Shown here: piece by piece, positions 9,460-17,811 of the stretch
Layout: every line of letters begins with the position of its first letter
Position numbering within the stretch: position 1 is the first letter of the stretch
NCBI GenBank assembly: GCA_966250015.1
Contig: CBINFS010000014.1
Location: 1-64,000, forward strand
DNA: 64,000 nucleotides
DNA from: CBINFS01 sp966250015
Lineage (GTDB): Bacteria; Bacteroidota; Rhodothermia; Rhodothermales; DASSAV01
Direction: 5' to 3'
The notes under the pieces: model-generated
Database searches by the model: none
The model's input: the letters and a program-made list of their open reading frames with translations, nothing else
What the model was told of the DNA's origin: nothing
Made by a program: the position numbers and the translations under genes

Positions 9460-9502
9460 CATGAAGGAGACGGCCGGTCGAGTACTGGCCGTCTCCTTCA
9501 TG
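9460..9502 (-). promoter_or_regulatory. Strong hairpin between susD and the GH101-like gene
   Basis: A 16-bp perfect stem (9460-9475 with 9487-9502) extends to 19 pairs with one G-T, leaving a 5-nt loop. It starts 7 bp after the susD stop. No proper T tract follows on the minus strand, so it is better read as an mRNA-stabilising or partial-termination element. Such an element would keep susCD transcript levels above those of the downstream enzymes. Confidence 0.75.
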
Positions 9503-9509
9503 ATGTGGA

Positions 9510-11381
9510 TTAATTGTAACCCGGATTCTGTTGAAGCGTCGGCACTCCGTCGACCGTGCTCAGGTCGATTTGAGCCTGCGGAATGGGGAAGTATTCGTTC
9601 TTACCCGGCGTGAATTTGCCCGCGGATACGATCGAAACGATGTTTTTCTCGTACTGGAAGAATGCGTTCAGCTTCTCGTTGGCTTCTCCCCATCTCACGA
9701 GGTCGAAGAACCGGTGCCCCTCCATGGCCAGCTCGAGCTTGCGCTCGAAGCGAACAGCCTGCCGCGCAAATTCCTGACTCGGGAAGGCATCGTATTCACC
9801 GATGTTGTAGTTGGGTATCGCGTATTCCTGCCACCTGCTCGGATCGGAGGAGTCGCCGCCAAGGAAAACGAAGGTCGTTCCCCGGTCAGTACGGATGACC
9901 CAGTCGAGCTGACTGACACCGTCCAGGGCCAGCATTTCCGCCTCGCTTCCAACCTCTGCCAGAGCATATGGCCGGTTGTGATCGAGCTTAACCCAACCAT
10001 CCGGATTGGCTGCTCTTCTCCGGACGCGGTTCACGTATTGGCGCGCCTGTTCCAGGTTTCCAAGCTCCACCTCGGCCTCGGCGGCCATCAGCAACACGTC
10101 GGCGAACCGGATGACGTTAACGTCCTGCGAGGTGCCCGGCGACCAGGTGAGAACGGCGTCTTCATCCTGGCGGGCACGCCAGTAGACGTTCTTTTTCGAA
10201 TTGTAAGGGCCAGCCGAAGCGGGGTCACGGACCCAGGTTATACCGGGATGCGGACCCCAGTCGAGGTACGGTACGCCTCGGCGCCCAACCGTCCAGTCCA
10301 ACCGTGGGTCGAGATTGCCCTGATACGTCTGGAACGGCGCATCCGTGCGAACGCCCATGTCGTTCGTGACCATCTCATTGTTGTACGTATCAAACAGGGG
10401 CAGGCCGTTCGCATCCGTCCGATACGAATTGACCAGCTCCTGCGTGGGCTGGAAGAACCCGCAGCACAGGAAGGGGCTGTTGTACGGGAAGTTGAGCCTC
10501 GAACCCGCGTTCGAGTGCGGGATCTCACCGTTGGTCAGCGTGGCAACCTGCTCCACTACAAAGACGGCTTCCGGACTGCTCGCCTCCATCGAGGGCTCGA
10601 AATTGTCGCGGAAGTTGGGAAACAGATCGTACTTGATCCCGGTCGTCGTCACACCATTGGCGATGATGTTGTCGAACAGCGCCTTTGCTTCCGCCCACTT
10701 CTTCTGGTACACGTAGGTTTTGGCCAGATAGGCAGCCGCCGCCCACCTGTTAACCCGGCCCGCTTCAGCCTGCGTCTCGGGCAGGTTGTCCATCGCGAAC
10801 TGAAAATCAGCCTCGATGTTCGGCCAGATGTCGACGTTGTTCGGCGTCTTGAAGTCCGTCGTGTTCTCGTCGATCCACGGCACCATGTTGAACATGCGTT
10901 TCAGCTCGAAATAGAAATGGCCTCTTATGAACCGGGCTTCCGCTGCGGCAACGGTTTTATCCCGATCGCTCATGCCTTCGACCTGGTTCAGGACCTTCAG
11001 GACGGCATTGGCCCGTGAAATGCCTTCGTAGGAAGCCCTCCATTTATTATTGAGAAAGGAGAGGTTCGGCGTGGCATTCCCCATGGCGATCGTAAAGATC
11101 TGGCCCTGGTCCGTCGGGTGGCTGCCCTTGTGGGCATCCCCACCCGCAACACTTCCATAAATCCAGTTGTCGGGGGAAGCCGGCCAGGCGTTCCCGAGGA
11201 CCGCGCCGTCGAGCGCTCCGTAGGCGCCAATGACCAGCGCTCTGACACCCTGCTCGTTTGCCAGAACACTCTCACTCAAAGAGCCTTTGGGAGGAACGTC
11301 CAGTAACGAATCGCAGGAGCTCGTGATTATCCCTAACGCGACAACCAACGAGATCGATTTTATGTATCTAAATGCATTCAT
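9510..11381 (-). CDS. SusD/RagB-family outer-membrane glycan-binding lipoprotein
   Basis: This 623-residue surface lipoprotein caps the SusC channel and binds oligosaccharide. The start ATG at 11381 gives a signal peptide ending SSC (lipid Cys at residue 20), followed by DSLLDVPPKGSLSES, typical of SusD N-termini. Helical TPR-like segments follow (AEARFIRGHFYFELKRMF, WAAAAYLAKTYVYQKKW). The C-terminal SusD signature includes NVIRFADVLLMAAEAEVELG and LAMEGHRFFDLVRWG, ending in LQQNPGYN. It lies 66 bp downstream of SusC in the same direction, as SusD almost always does. Because SusD is sequence-variable, the substrate cannot be read from it. Confidence 0.96.
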   Translation of the reverse strand: MNAFRYIKSISLVVALGIITSSCDSLLDVPPKGSLSESVLANEQGVRALVIGAYGALDGAVLGNAWPASPDNWIYGSVAGGDAHKGSHPTDQGQIFTIAMGNATPNLSFLNNKWRASYEGISRANAVLKVLNQVEGMSDRDKTVAAAEARFIRGHFYFELKRMFNMVPWIDENTTDFKTPNNVDIWPNIEADFQFAMDNLPETQAEAGRVNRWAAAAYLAKTYVYQKKWAEAKALFDNIIANGVTTTGIKYDLFPNFRDNFEPSMEASSPEAVFVVEQVATLTNGEIPHSNAGSRLNFPYNSPFLCCGFFQPTQELVNSYRTDANGLPLFDTYNNEMVTNDMGVRTDAPFQTYQGNLDPRLDWTVGRRGVPYLDWGPHPGITWVRDPASAGPYNSKKNVYWRARQDEDAVLTWSPGTSQDVNVIRFADVLLMAAEAEVELGNLEQARQYVNRVRRRAANPDGWVKLDHNRPYALAEVGSEAEMLALDGVSQLDWVIRTDRGTTFVFLGGDSSDPSRWQEYAIPNYNIGEYDAFPSQEFARQAVRFERKLELAMEGHRFFDLVRWGEANEKLNAFFQYEKNIVSIVSAGKFTPGKNEYFPIPQAQIDLSTVDGVPTLQQNPGYN

Positions 11382-11447
11382 CTTGCTTTTCCGCGTTATT
11401 GTAGACAATGAGTTCAGAGGAACGATCGCGCCAATGAAGCACCATTG

Positions 11448-14400
11448 TCAGAAGGATAAATCAATACCCAACTGGAACTGACGATAGTGAGCGTACGTCG
11501 CCGTGTCGGTGCCATACACTTCGGGATCGAGGCCGTTGTAGCCAGTAAACGTGAACGGGTTTGAAATCTGCGCGTAGATTCTCAACCTGTTGGCGCCCAC
11601 TCGCTGCAGCATGTTGCGCGGAAGTGTATAGCCAATCACGACTTCCTTGACCCTGAGGTAGGAGCCATCCCTTACGTAATAGTCGGTGTCGGCGTTTGAC
11701 GTGGCGTCGCTCGCCACGTTCTCCTGGATCGGGAGCTTTGCATTACGGTTATCCGGCCTCCAGGAGTTGTACAGCGCATCCTTGCTCTTCGCACCTTCGA
11801 GGAAGGGATAGAAGTCGAGGAATTTCGTCCAGAAGGCCCAGATGTCGTGACCCTGTGATCCGTACAGGAAAACGTTGAAGTCCAGATTCTTGTAGTTGAG
11901 GCCGAGATCGAGCCCGTAGGTGAAGTCCGGGTGCGGATCGCCCAGAAAATCACGGTCGTCAGGAGTGATCACCCCGTCGCCGTTGACGTCGACGAACCGC
12001 CAGCGTCCCACTCCGGCATCAGGTTGATACGTGCCCCCGGCGGAAGCATTGGCCTCGTCAATCTCCTCCTGCGATTGCCAGAAACCGGCTACACGGTATC
12101 CGTAGAACGAGTTCATCGGATGGCCGACCTCATTGCGGTTCTGAGAACCGCCAAAGAAGTCGATCCCATCAGCGATCTTTACGATCTTGTTCCGGTACGC
12201 GCTGAACGTAAGCGTGGCGTCGTACTGAAGGTCGGTGCCCAGCGATCCATTATAGCCCAGTGAAGCGTCGACACCCCGGTTCTTGATGTGGCCGACGTTG
12301 ATGGCCGGCACACTGGCCATACCCATCGTTCCCGGCAACGTCACGTTGTAGAGAAGGTCGTCGACGTCCTTCCAGTAATACTCGGCCATCGCTTCGACCC
12401 TGCCGCCGAACAGCATCGCGTCGAAGCCGATGTTTCCGTTGATGTTACGCTCCCACCTCGCATCGGGGTTACCGATACGGCCCTGGCGGAAACCAAGTTG
12501 AACACCGCTGTTGCTTCCGTCGATTGCGTAGTAGGAGTTCGCCAGGTTACCGACAAAGAGCGTGTACGGGTTGTCGGTGCTGACGTTGAGCTGGTTTCCG
12601 ACCACGCCATAGCTTCCCCTGATCCGGAGGTCATCCAGCCAGGTCACGCCCCGCATGAAGGGTTCCTGTGAAACGCGCCACCCCGCGCTGAATGCGGGGA
12701 ACATACCCCAGCGGTATTTGCCAGTGAACCTGGACGAACCGTCCCGGCGAAGCGTCGCACTCAGGATGTACTTGCTGTTGTAGTTGTAGTCCAGCCTTCC
12801 AAAGAAAGACAGCAACGCGTTTTCAAAGTCGGACGAGAAGTTCGAACGATCCCCTTCACCGGTGTTCAGGTTGACGTAGTTCGGATCGAAAGAGAAATAC
12901 CCTACCGCCGACCCACCCAGGCTCGTTCCGGTGCTCTTGAACGCTTCGGAGCCGATGAGGAGGTCGAGGTCGTGATTTCCGAACTCTCCGTTGTAGATCG
13001 CCGTATTCGTCCACGTCCAGTTGTAACTGAAGTTGCTGCTGGTCTGAAACGAGCTTTGCGTGATGTTTTCCGCCCTTTCGTACTCGGGATAATTGAAGTC
13101 CCGAGATTCGCGGCTCGCAATGTCCGTACCCAGGCTCGTGCGAAGCGTGATGCTTCCCAGAAGGTCCAGTTCAGCAAAGGCACTGCCGAACAACCGGTTG
13201 TCCCGCGTGCGGTCGTTGCGCGAGCGTTTCTGCACGGCTACCGGGTTATACCCCGAGCCAATTCCCTTTGGACCGGCAAAATTACCCGCAATGTCGTACA
13301 CCGGGATGATCGGCTGCTGGGTAAAGGACTGCCCGATCGCGCTCGTTTGGTCCGATGATATGTTGGATCGCTCAGTCGAGGCGAACGTGAAGTTTTCCCC
13401 GATCCGGAAGTTTCTCGCCGCATTGAAGAGTGTATTGACCCTGAAGGTATACCGGTTGTGATCGGTCTCGATCACAGTACCTTCCTGTTGGAGATAGTTG
13501 AAGGAGAGGAAATAATTCCCCTGTTCTCCCCCACCACTTGCGGAGAGTGAATGGTTGGTGCTGAAAGCGGGCCGGACGATCTCGGAATACCAGTTGGTCC
13601 CTTCTTTATTAGCCCGCGTGATCTGGTTGAAGGTGGCAAGCTGGGCCGCTCCGCCAGTGTATTCGGGCACCAGGAAGTATTCGCTTTCGTCCACCTCGCC
13701 TTCCATGGCGCCTTGAGGCAGGATGTAGTCCGGCAGGCGCGGTTCCGGTCCGTCTCCGTAAAGAGGGTCCGGTCTCGGATTGCCGCCCGAGTTTTCGATC
13801 GCCATCCACTTCAGCTTGGCCATTTCGAGGGGCGTCAGCACGTTCCATACGTTACCCGTCCTGGGCAGCTCGTAACCGGCCGTTGCATTGTACTGCACCT
13901 GCACGCGCCCACGGCCTCTTTTGGTCGTGACGACGATCACACCGTTCGATGCCCGCGAGCCGTAAATCGAAGCCGCAGCGGCATCCTTTAGCACCTGCAT
14001 CGATTCGATGTCGCTCGGGCTGAGATTGTTGACGTTCTGGGTCGGCACGCCGTCCACGATGTACAACGGGTCGTTGTTGCCGAACGTGCTGAGACCGCGA
14101 ATCCGCACCGTCGGCTGCTCACCAGGCTGACCCGACGAGACGACGGTGACGCCGGGCGCACGTCCCTGAAGCTGTTTGTCGAGCTGTTGGGATGAACCGA
14201 TCGTTGCCCTGTCGATGTCAATGATGGCAACCGACCCGGAGATGTCGCCCCGTTGCTGCGTCGAGTACCCTACGACGATCACTTCTTCGAGCCCGGCCAC
14301 CTCTTCCCGCAGCTCGACGTTGATGGTGGACTGACCGTTGATCGCGATTTCCTGTGTGATGTATCCCACAAAGCTGAAAACGAGCGTGTCCGTGGGATTG

Positions 14401-15032
14401 GGAGCTTCCAGCGAGTACCGCCCGTCGACGTCAGTAGCCGTGCCAATCATGGTCCCTTTCACGGCGACGTTGACACCGGGAAGCGGCTGGCCGTCTTCCG
14501 CTGACCTCACCGTACCGGAGACCTGGTGCGCCGGTAAGGCTATTACCTCGGGAATCTCCTCCTCAACCGGCTCGATCACCTCTTCACTCACCACGATGAG
14601 CTGGCCGTTCGACGTAAGCTTGAGCTGCAATGGCAAGCCGGAAGTAACCTGATGAAGCACGTCCACCAGGTTCGCGTCCGTCACATCGACTGTTACCCTG
14701 TTTTCGGCAAGCATCGGCTCCCACTTATAGGAGAGCTTGAGGCCAGCCTTCGAGGCAACAGTCTTGAGCGCCTGCTCGACGGTAACCGCTTCCAGAGATA
14801 CCGAGACCTTTTTGTTCAAGTACGCCTGCGTACGAGCGTTTCTCGAAGCGTTCGTATCACCTGCTACCGTGCCCAGCATGGACGACGGGATCGCTGCTGC
14901 GTACTGATTACCTTGGGCCAGTACTTCCGTACCGACAAACCCACACAAACTGGCGGCACATAGCACGACCGCTATAGAGACCTTGATACTATACCCATGT
15001 CTCTGCTGGGGTCCTGGTTGTTTCGGCTTCAT
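11448..15032 (-). CDS. SusC/RagA-family TonB-dependent transporter with STN signalling domain
   Basis: This 1194-residue outer-membrane importer moves glycan oligosaccharides into the periplasm using TonB energy. I chose the ATG at 15032 because it gives a signal peptide ending near LAQG (about residue 41). An STN domain follows (about 74-148, KKVSVSLEAVTVEQAL to GQLIVVSE), then a carboxypeptidase-regulatory-like domain (about 170-245, VSGTVRSAEDGQPLPGVNV). A TonB-box-like EEVIVVGY (249-256), a plug (IRGLSTFGNNDPLYIVDGVP) and a barrel ending HYRQFQLGIDLSF complete it. The STN domain marks it as a signalling receptor for a FecR/ECF sigma system, which fits the sigma gene upstream and the FecR gene at 2286. 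Confidence 0.96.
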   Translation of the reverse strand: MKPKQPGPQQRHGYSIKVSIAVVLCAASLCGFVGTEVLAQGNQYAAAIPSSMLGTVAGDTNASRNARTQAYLNKKVSVSLEAVTVEQALKTVASKAGLKLSYKWEPMLAENRVTVDVTDANLVDVLHQVTSGLPLQLKLTSNGQLIVVSEEVIEPVEEEIPEVIALPAHQVSGTVRSAEDGQPLPGVNVAVKGTMIGTATDVDGRYSLEAPNPTDTLVFSFVGYITQEIAINGQSTINVELREEVAGLEEVIVVGYSTQQRGDISGSVAIIDIDRATIGSSQQLDKQLQGRAPGVTVVSSGQPGEQPTVRIRGLSTFGNNDPLYIVDGVPTQNVNNLSPSDIESMQVLKDAAAASIYGSRASNGVIVVTTKRGRGRVQVQYNATAGYELPRTGNVWNVLTPLEMAKLKWMAIENSGGNPRPDPLYGDGPEPRLPDYILPQGAMEGEVDESEYFLVPEYTGGAAQLATFNQITRANKEGTNWYSEIVRPAFSTNHSLSASGGGEQGNYFLSFNYLQQEGTVIETDHNRYTFRVNTLFNAARNFRIGENFTFASTERSNISSDQTSAIGQSFTQQPIIPVYDIAGNFAGPKGIGSGYNPVAVQKRSRNDRTRDNRLFGSAFAELDLLGSITLRTSLGTDIASRESRDFNYPEYERAENITQSSFQTSSNFSYNWTWTNTAIYNGEFGNHDLDLLIGSEAFKSTGTSLGGSAVGYFSFDPNYVNLNTGEGDRSNFSSDFENALLSFFGRLDYNYNSKYILSATLRRDGSSRFTGKYRWGMFPAFSAGWRVSQEPFMRGVTWLDDLRIRGSYGVVGNQLNVSTDNPYTLFVGNLANSYYAIDGSNSGVQLGFRQGRIGNPDARWERNINGNIGFDAMLFGGRVEAMAEYYWKDVDDLLYNVTLPGTMGMASVPAINVGHIKNRGVDASLGYNGSLGTDLQYDATLTFSAYRNKIVKIADGIDFFGGSQNRNEVGHPMNSFYGYRVAGFWQSQEEIDEANASAGGTYQPDAGVGRWRFVDVNGDGVITPDDRDFLGDPHPDFTYGLDLGLNYKNLDFNVFLYGSQGHDIWAFWTKFLDFYPFLEGAKSKDALYNSWRPDNRNAKLPIQENVASDATSNADTDYYVRDGSYLRVKEVVIGYTLPRNMLQRVGANRLRIYAQISNPFTFTGYNGLDPEVYGTDTATYAHYRQFQLGIDLSF

Positions 15033-15121
15033 AACTGTTAAAGACTGATTAGTATTAAACCCTGTCTCAATCAGATTTCCCGCATGTCCATGCTTCCACA
15101 CCCCTCTCAGCCGATGCGTTA

Positions 15122-15255
15122 CCTGTAATCCTCAAAGCCCCCACCACACGAAAACCTCACCTGCCGAACAACCACCAAGGGAGGATACACCATCCTGCAC
15201 CAGTCCCGGCCTGTCTTTCGCATTCGATCCTGCTTCACGCTTTGAGGATTACAGG
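15122..15255. repeat. 17-bp perfect inverted repeat upstream of susC
   Basis: CCTGTAATCCTCAAAGC at 15122-15138 is the exact reverse complement of 15239-15255. The arms enclose 100 bp. The outer edge touches the GC-rich hairpin at 15255-15289. I see no transposase or target-site duplication. Confidence 0.8.
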
Positions 15256-15289
15256 GGCGCTGCTCCCTTACCGAAGGGGAGCAGCGCCC
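15255..15289 (-). terminator. GC-rich hairpin in the sigma-susC gap (possible attenuator)
   Basis: A 13-bp perfect stem (GGGCGCTGCTCCC with its complement, 15255-15267 and 15277-15289) has a 9-nt loop. It has no T tract on either strand, so it is not a classical terminator. It may pause RNA polymerase or set an RNA end between the sigma gene and susC. Confidence 0.5.
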
Positions 15290-15584
15290 GGATCCGTTGC
15301 CAACAGTCACCCGGTGTTATGCCCGGGCACTCAGACGGTCGACAACGAAAGCTTCGAGGGGTGCGGAATTATGGAGTGATGACTAACCAACCCATCACGT
15401 ATGAAACAACCGAGTCCATCTTTACCCCTACAGCGTGACGAGAAATCTTTACACACTCTCAGAATGGAGGGTCTTGACGGTATCGATAGGCACCGAACAG
15501 ATAGAGACGTATGAAGGCAAGACGCCGGCCTTACCGGAGAAGCCGGCTTGGAAGTGCTAACCGAACGGCGTAATACGCCGCTTA

Positions 15585-16172
15585 TCACGACTTGGACTTC
15601 AAGAAGTCGGAGAAGTCCTCACGCAGACGCCGGAGCGCACGCCCCATCTGCGTCTCGACCGTCTTGACGGAGATGCCAAGCAGGGACGCGATTTCGGCGT
15701 ACGTCAGATCGTGCCGACGGGACAGCAGAAATACGGTGCGTTGCCCCTCGGGAAGTGCATTCAACGCCTTCTCGAAGGCGTCGATCGTTTCGTTGTACTG
15801 AAGGTTTTCGTCGGGTCGATCGCTCTCCCCGGGCGGAACCTGCGTAGCTTCAGCTGTCCAGTTCTGTTCCACCTGCTTATGCTTTAAGTAGTTCAGCGCT
15901 CGGTTGCGCGTCGCAGCAAACAGATATCCCCGGCTCGATCCCTGCGGATTTAAGGTGTTGCGTTGCTCCCAGATTCTGACAAACAGATCCTGTACGAGGT
16001 CCTCTGCCACCTCGGGATCACGAACGTACTGCAAACAAAATAGGCACAATTCCTCATAATACCTTCGGAAAAGCGCTTCAAAGGCAGCCAGATTCCCTTC
16101 ACGCAGGCGCTCTACCCACTCACTTTCCTGAAAGGAGCCGTACCTCAAATATGTCCTCCGACTCGTTAACAT
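15585..16172 (-). CDS. ECF RNA polymerase sigma factor
   Basis: This 195-residue sigma-70 family factor of the extracytoplasmic-function type lacks regions 1 and 3. Region 2 covers about residues 20-90 (FEALFRRYYEELCLFCLQYV, DPEVAEDLVQDLFVRIWEQ). Region 4 covers about 125-180 (LPEGQRTVFLLSRRHDLTYAEIA, LLGISVKTVETQMGRALRRLR). The frame reaches a TTG at 16187, but the ATG at 16172 is the more likely start. It sits upstream of the STN-bearing SusC, in the arrangement used to switch on polysaccharide loci. No anti-sigma gene adjoins it; the only FecR in the window is about 12 kb downstream. Confidence 0.93.
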   Translation of the reverse strand: MLTSRRTYLRYGSFQESEWVERLREGNLAAFEALFRRYYEELCLFCLQYVRDPEVAEDLVQDLFVRIWEQRNTLNPQGSSRGYLFAATRNRALNYLKHKQVEQNWTAEATQVPPGESDRPDENLQYNETIDAFEKALNALPEGQRTVFLLSRRHDLTYAEIASLLGISVKTVETQMGRALRRLREDFSDFLKSKS

Positions 16173-16236
16173 AAGATGCAGAGGCAATCTGGTTCAATCC
16201 CGAAGGAGGCCGGGTTAGCCAGCAGTAGTTTTCAAA

Positions 16237-17811
16237 TCACCAGAGCGTGGCGTAGATGAACACGTACATCGATACCAGTACCATTGTCCAGAATGAGAGC
16301 TTGCGATACCAGGGAAGCTCGCCGATCCGAGGGTCCCACGTGAGGCGCGCCATGCTCGGCCGCCAGATGAACTTCTCCTTACCCTCCGGATGCTTTTCAC
16401 GAGTAACGAGGCTGAGTACCACGGTGAAAAGAAGGGTAAAGATCAGCACGAATCCGGCAACGTTGAACACGTTCATCTTTACCTCGAGAGCCCTCAACAA
16501 ATACGGCAACACCAGCATCGGGAACGAGAGAAGGAGCGTCCACAGGGCAGCCGTCGTCGTCACACGCCGCCAGAGAACGCCCAGCACGAAGATGACGGCG
16601 ATGGGAATGGCAATGAAGGCCCATCCCTCCTGAAAGTACGAGAAGATGTGGCCGAAGCTCATCACGGTGGGCGCCCACAACGCCCCTACGATCAGGACTA
16701 CGGCGCTGACGATCCGGCCTACCCGTATGAGCTCCTTGTCCTCGGCGGCCGGACGCAGGTGGCGCTTGTAAATGTCCATCGTAAAGATGGTCGACGAGGC
16801 GTTGCCAAGGGCCTCGATCGTCGACAGGATCGCCCCGGTCAAGCCGGCAAAGACGATTCCGCGTAGACCAATCGGGACCAGCCTCCCGACGACGTAAGGA
16901 TAAGCACTGTCTGCCGTTGCGAGATTGGGATTCAATGCAAAGGCAATCATACCGGGGAAGGTGTCGGCGAAGGCGATCAGGATACCCAGGAATCCGGCCA
17001 GCAGTACACCCAGACGGGCGTGCCATTCGTTCTTGGCGCCAAGCACGGCCTGGTTGATCATCTGGTTACTGCAGAAAAACCAAACGTTGGTCGACAGCGC
17101 CAGTACGAGCAACCCCGTACCCGGGAGCACGGGATGGTCCGCCGGCAACACCAGATGGCCGCGGGTTCCCTCCCCGATGATCTCGTCCCAACCACCCGGC
17201 ACCTCGAAAAGCCCGAGAAAGAACACCAGCAGGCCGCTGCCCAGGAGGAGAACCGCCTGAAACACGTTGGTCCACGCGACCGACTCCATCCCGCCGTAGA
17301 TCACGAAGAGGCCGCCCAGCACCGTCATACCCCACATGGCGGCGTACAAGTCGATGCCAAAAATGACGTTCAGCGCGAATCCGCCCGAATAGATGACGCC
17401 CGCCAGGTTGATGAAGATGTACGTCAGCAGCGTGATCACCGCAAAGAGCGACCTGACCCGCCCGTCGAACCGCATTTCGAGGAACTGCGGCATCGTCACC
17501 ACCTTGCGCCGGATGTAAAACGGAACGAAGATGAAGGTCAGGATCAGGATGGCAGGGCCGTTGAGCCACTCCCAGTTGGCAACCGCAAGTCCGTTGTCGT
17601 ACGCAAACCCTACCGTCCCCAGGAACTGCTCCGAGCTGATACCCGCCGCGATGATGGCCGGGCCGATGGCGTACCACGGCAGCGACTTCGACGTGAGGAA
17701 AAACCCGGCCGCCTCGCCGGACGTCTTCCGTCCGGCCCAGAGGCCGATCGCCAGAAGCGCTGCCACGTAACCAAGAAAAACGATGATGTCTGCTGCGTGG
17801 AGTTCTGTCAT
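16237..17811 (-). CDS. Sodium:solute symporter family sugar transporter
   Basis: This 524-residue inner-membrane protein of the SSS family has about 13-14 predicted helices, and it would import a sugar with sodium. Family features include GLWAGRKTSGEAAGFFLTSKSLPW near the N-terminus, GISSEQFLGTVGFAY, YGGMESVAWTNVFQ and NASSTIFTMDIYKRH. The start ATG at 17811 overlaps the kinase stop as ATGA, so the two are translationally coupled. It is the last gene of the aldolase-kinase-transporter operon. It probably carries the monosaccharide released by the neighbouring glycosidases, perhaps one handled by the fucose-isomerase-like enzyme at 24305. The exact sugar cannot be read from sequence. Confidence 0.92.
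   Translation of the reverse strand: MTELHAADIIVFLGYVAALLAIGLWAGRKTSGEAAGFFLTSKSLPWYAIGPAIIAAGISSEQFLGTVGFAYDNGLAVANWEWLNGPAILILTFIFVPFYIRRKVVTMPQFLEMRFDGRVRSLFAVITLLTYIFINLAGVIYSGGFALNVIFGIDLYAAMWGMTVLGGLFVIYGGMESVAWTNVFQAVLLLGSGLLVFFLGLFEVPGGWDEIIGEGTRGHLVLPADHPVLPGTGLLVLALSTNVWFFCSNQMINQAVLGAKNEWHARLGVLLAGFLGILIAFADTFPGMIAFALNPNLATADSAYPYVVGRLVPIGLRGIVFAGLTGAILSTIEALGNASSTIFTMDIYKRHLRPAAEDKELIRVGRIVSAVVLIVGALWAPTVMSFGHIFSYFQEGWAFIAIPIAVIFVLGVLWRRVTTTAALWTLLLSFPMLVLPYLLRALEVKMNVFNVAGFVLIFTLLFTVVLSLVTREKHPEGKEKFIWRPSMARLTWDPRIGELPWYRKLSFWTMVLVSMYVFIYATLW

Larger units (their letters stand above)
15033..15584. other. Long structured leader between sigma gene and susC
   Basis: This 552-bp gap has no convincing gene. 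It holds a 17-bp perfect inverted repeat (15122-15138 with 15239-15255) enclosing 100 bp, and a 13-bp perfect hairpin (15255-15267 with 15277-15289) directly abutting it. Both lie upstream of the susC start, so they would be in its leader RNA or promoter region. Confidence 0.6.

Noticed and set aside
9531..11018. Long plus-strand frame opposite susD (495 codons)
   Set aside because: It has low-complexity Arg/His/Val composition with no signal or domain; SusD on the other strand is certain.
15119..15588. Two short minus-strand frames in the sigma-susC gap (63 and 85 codons)
   Set aside because: They have no recognisable domain, and one runs through the inverted repeat. The region is better explained as leader DNA.
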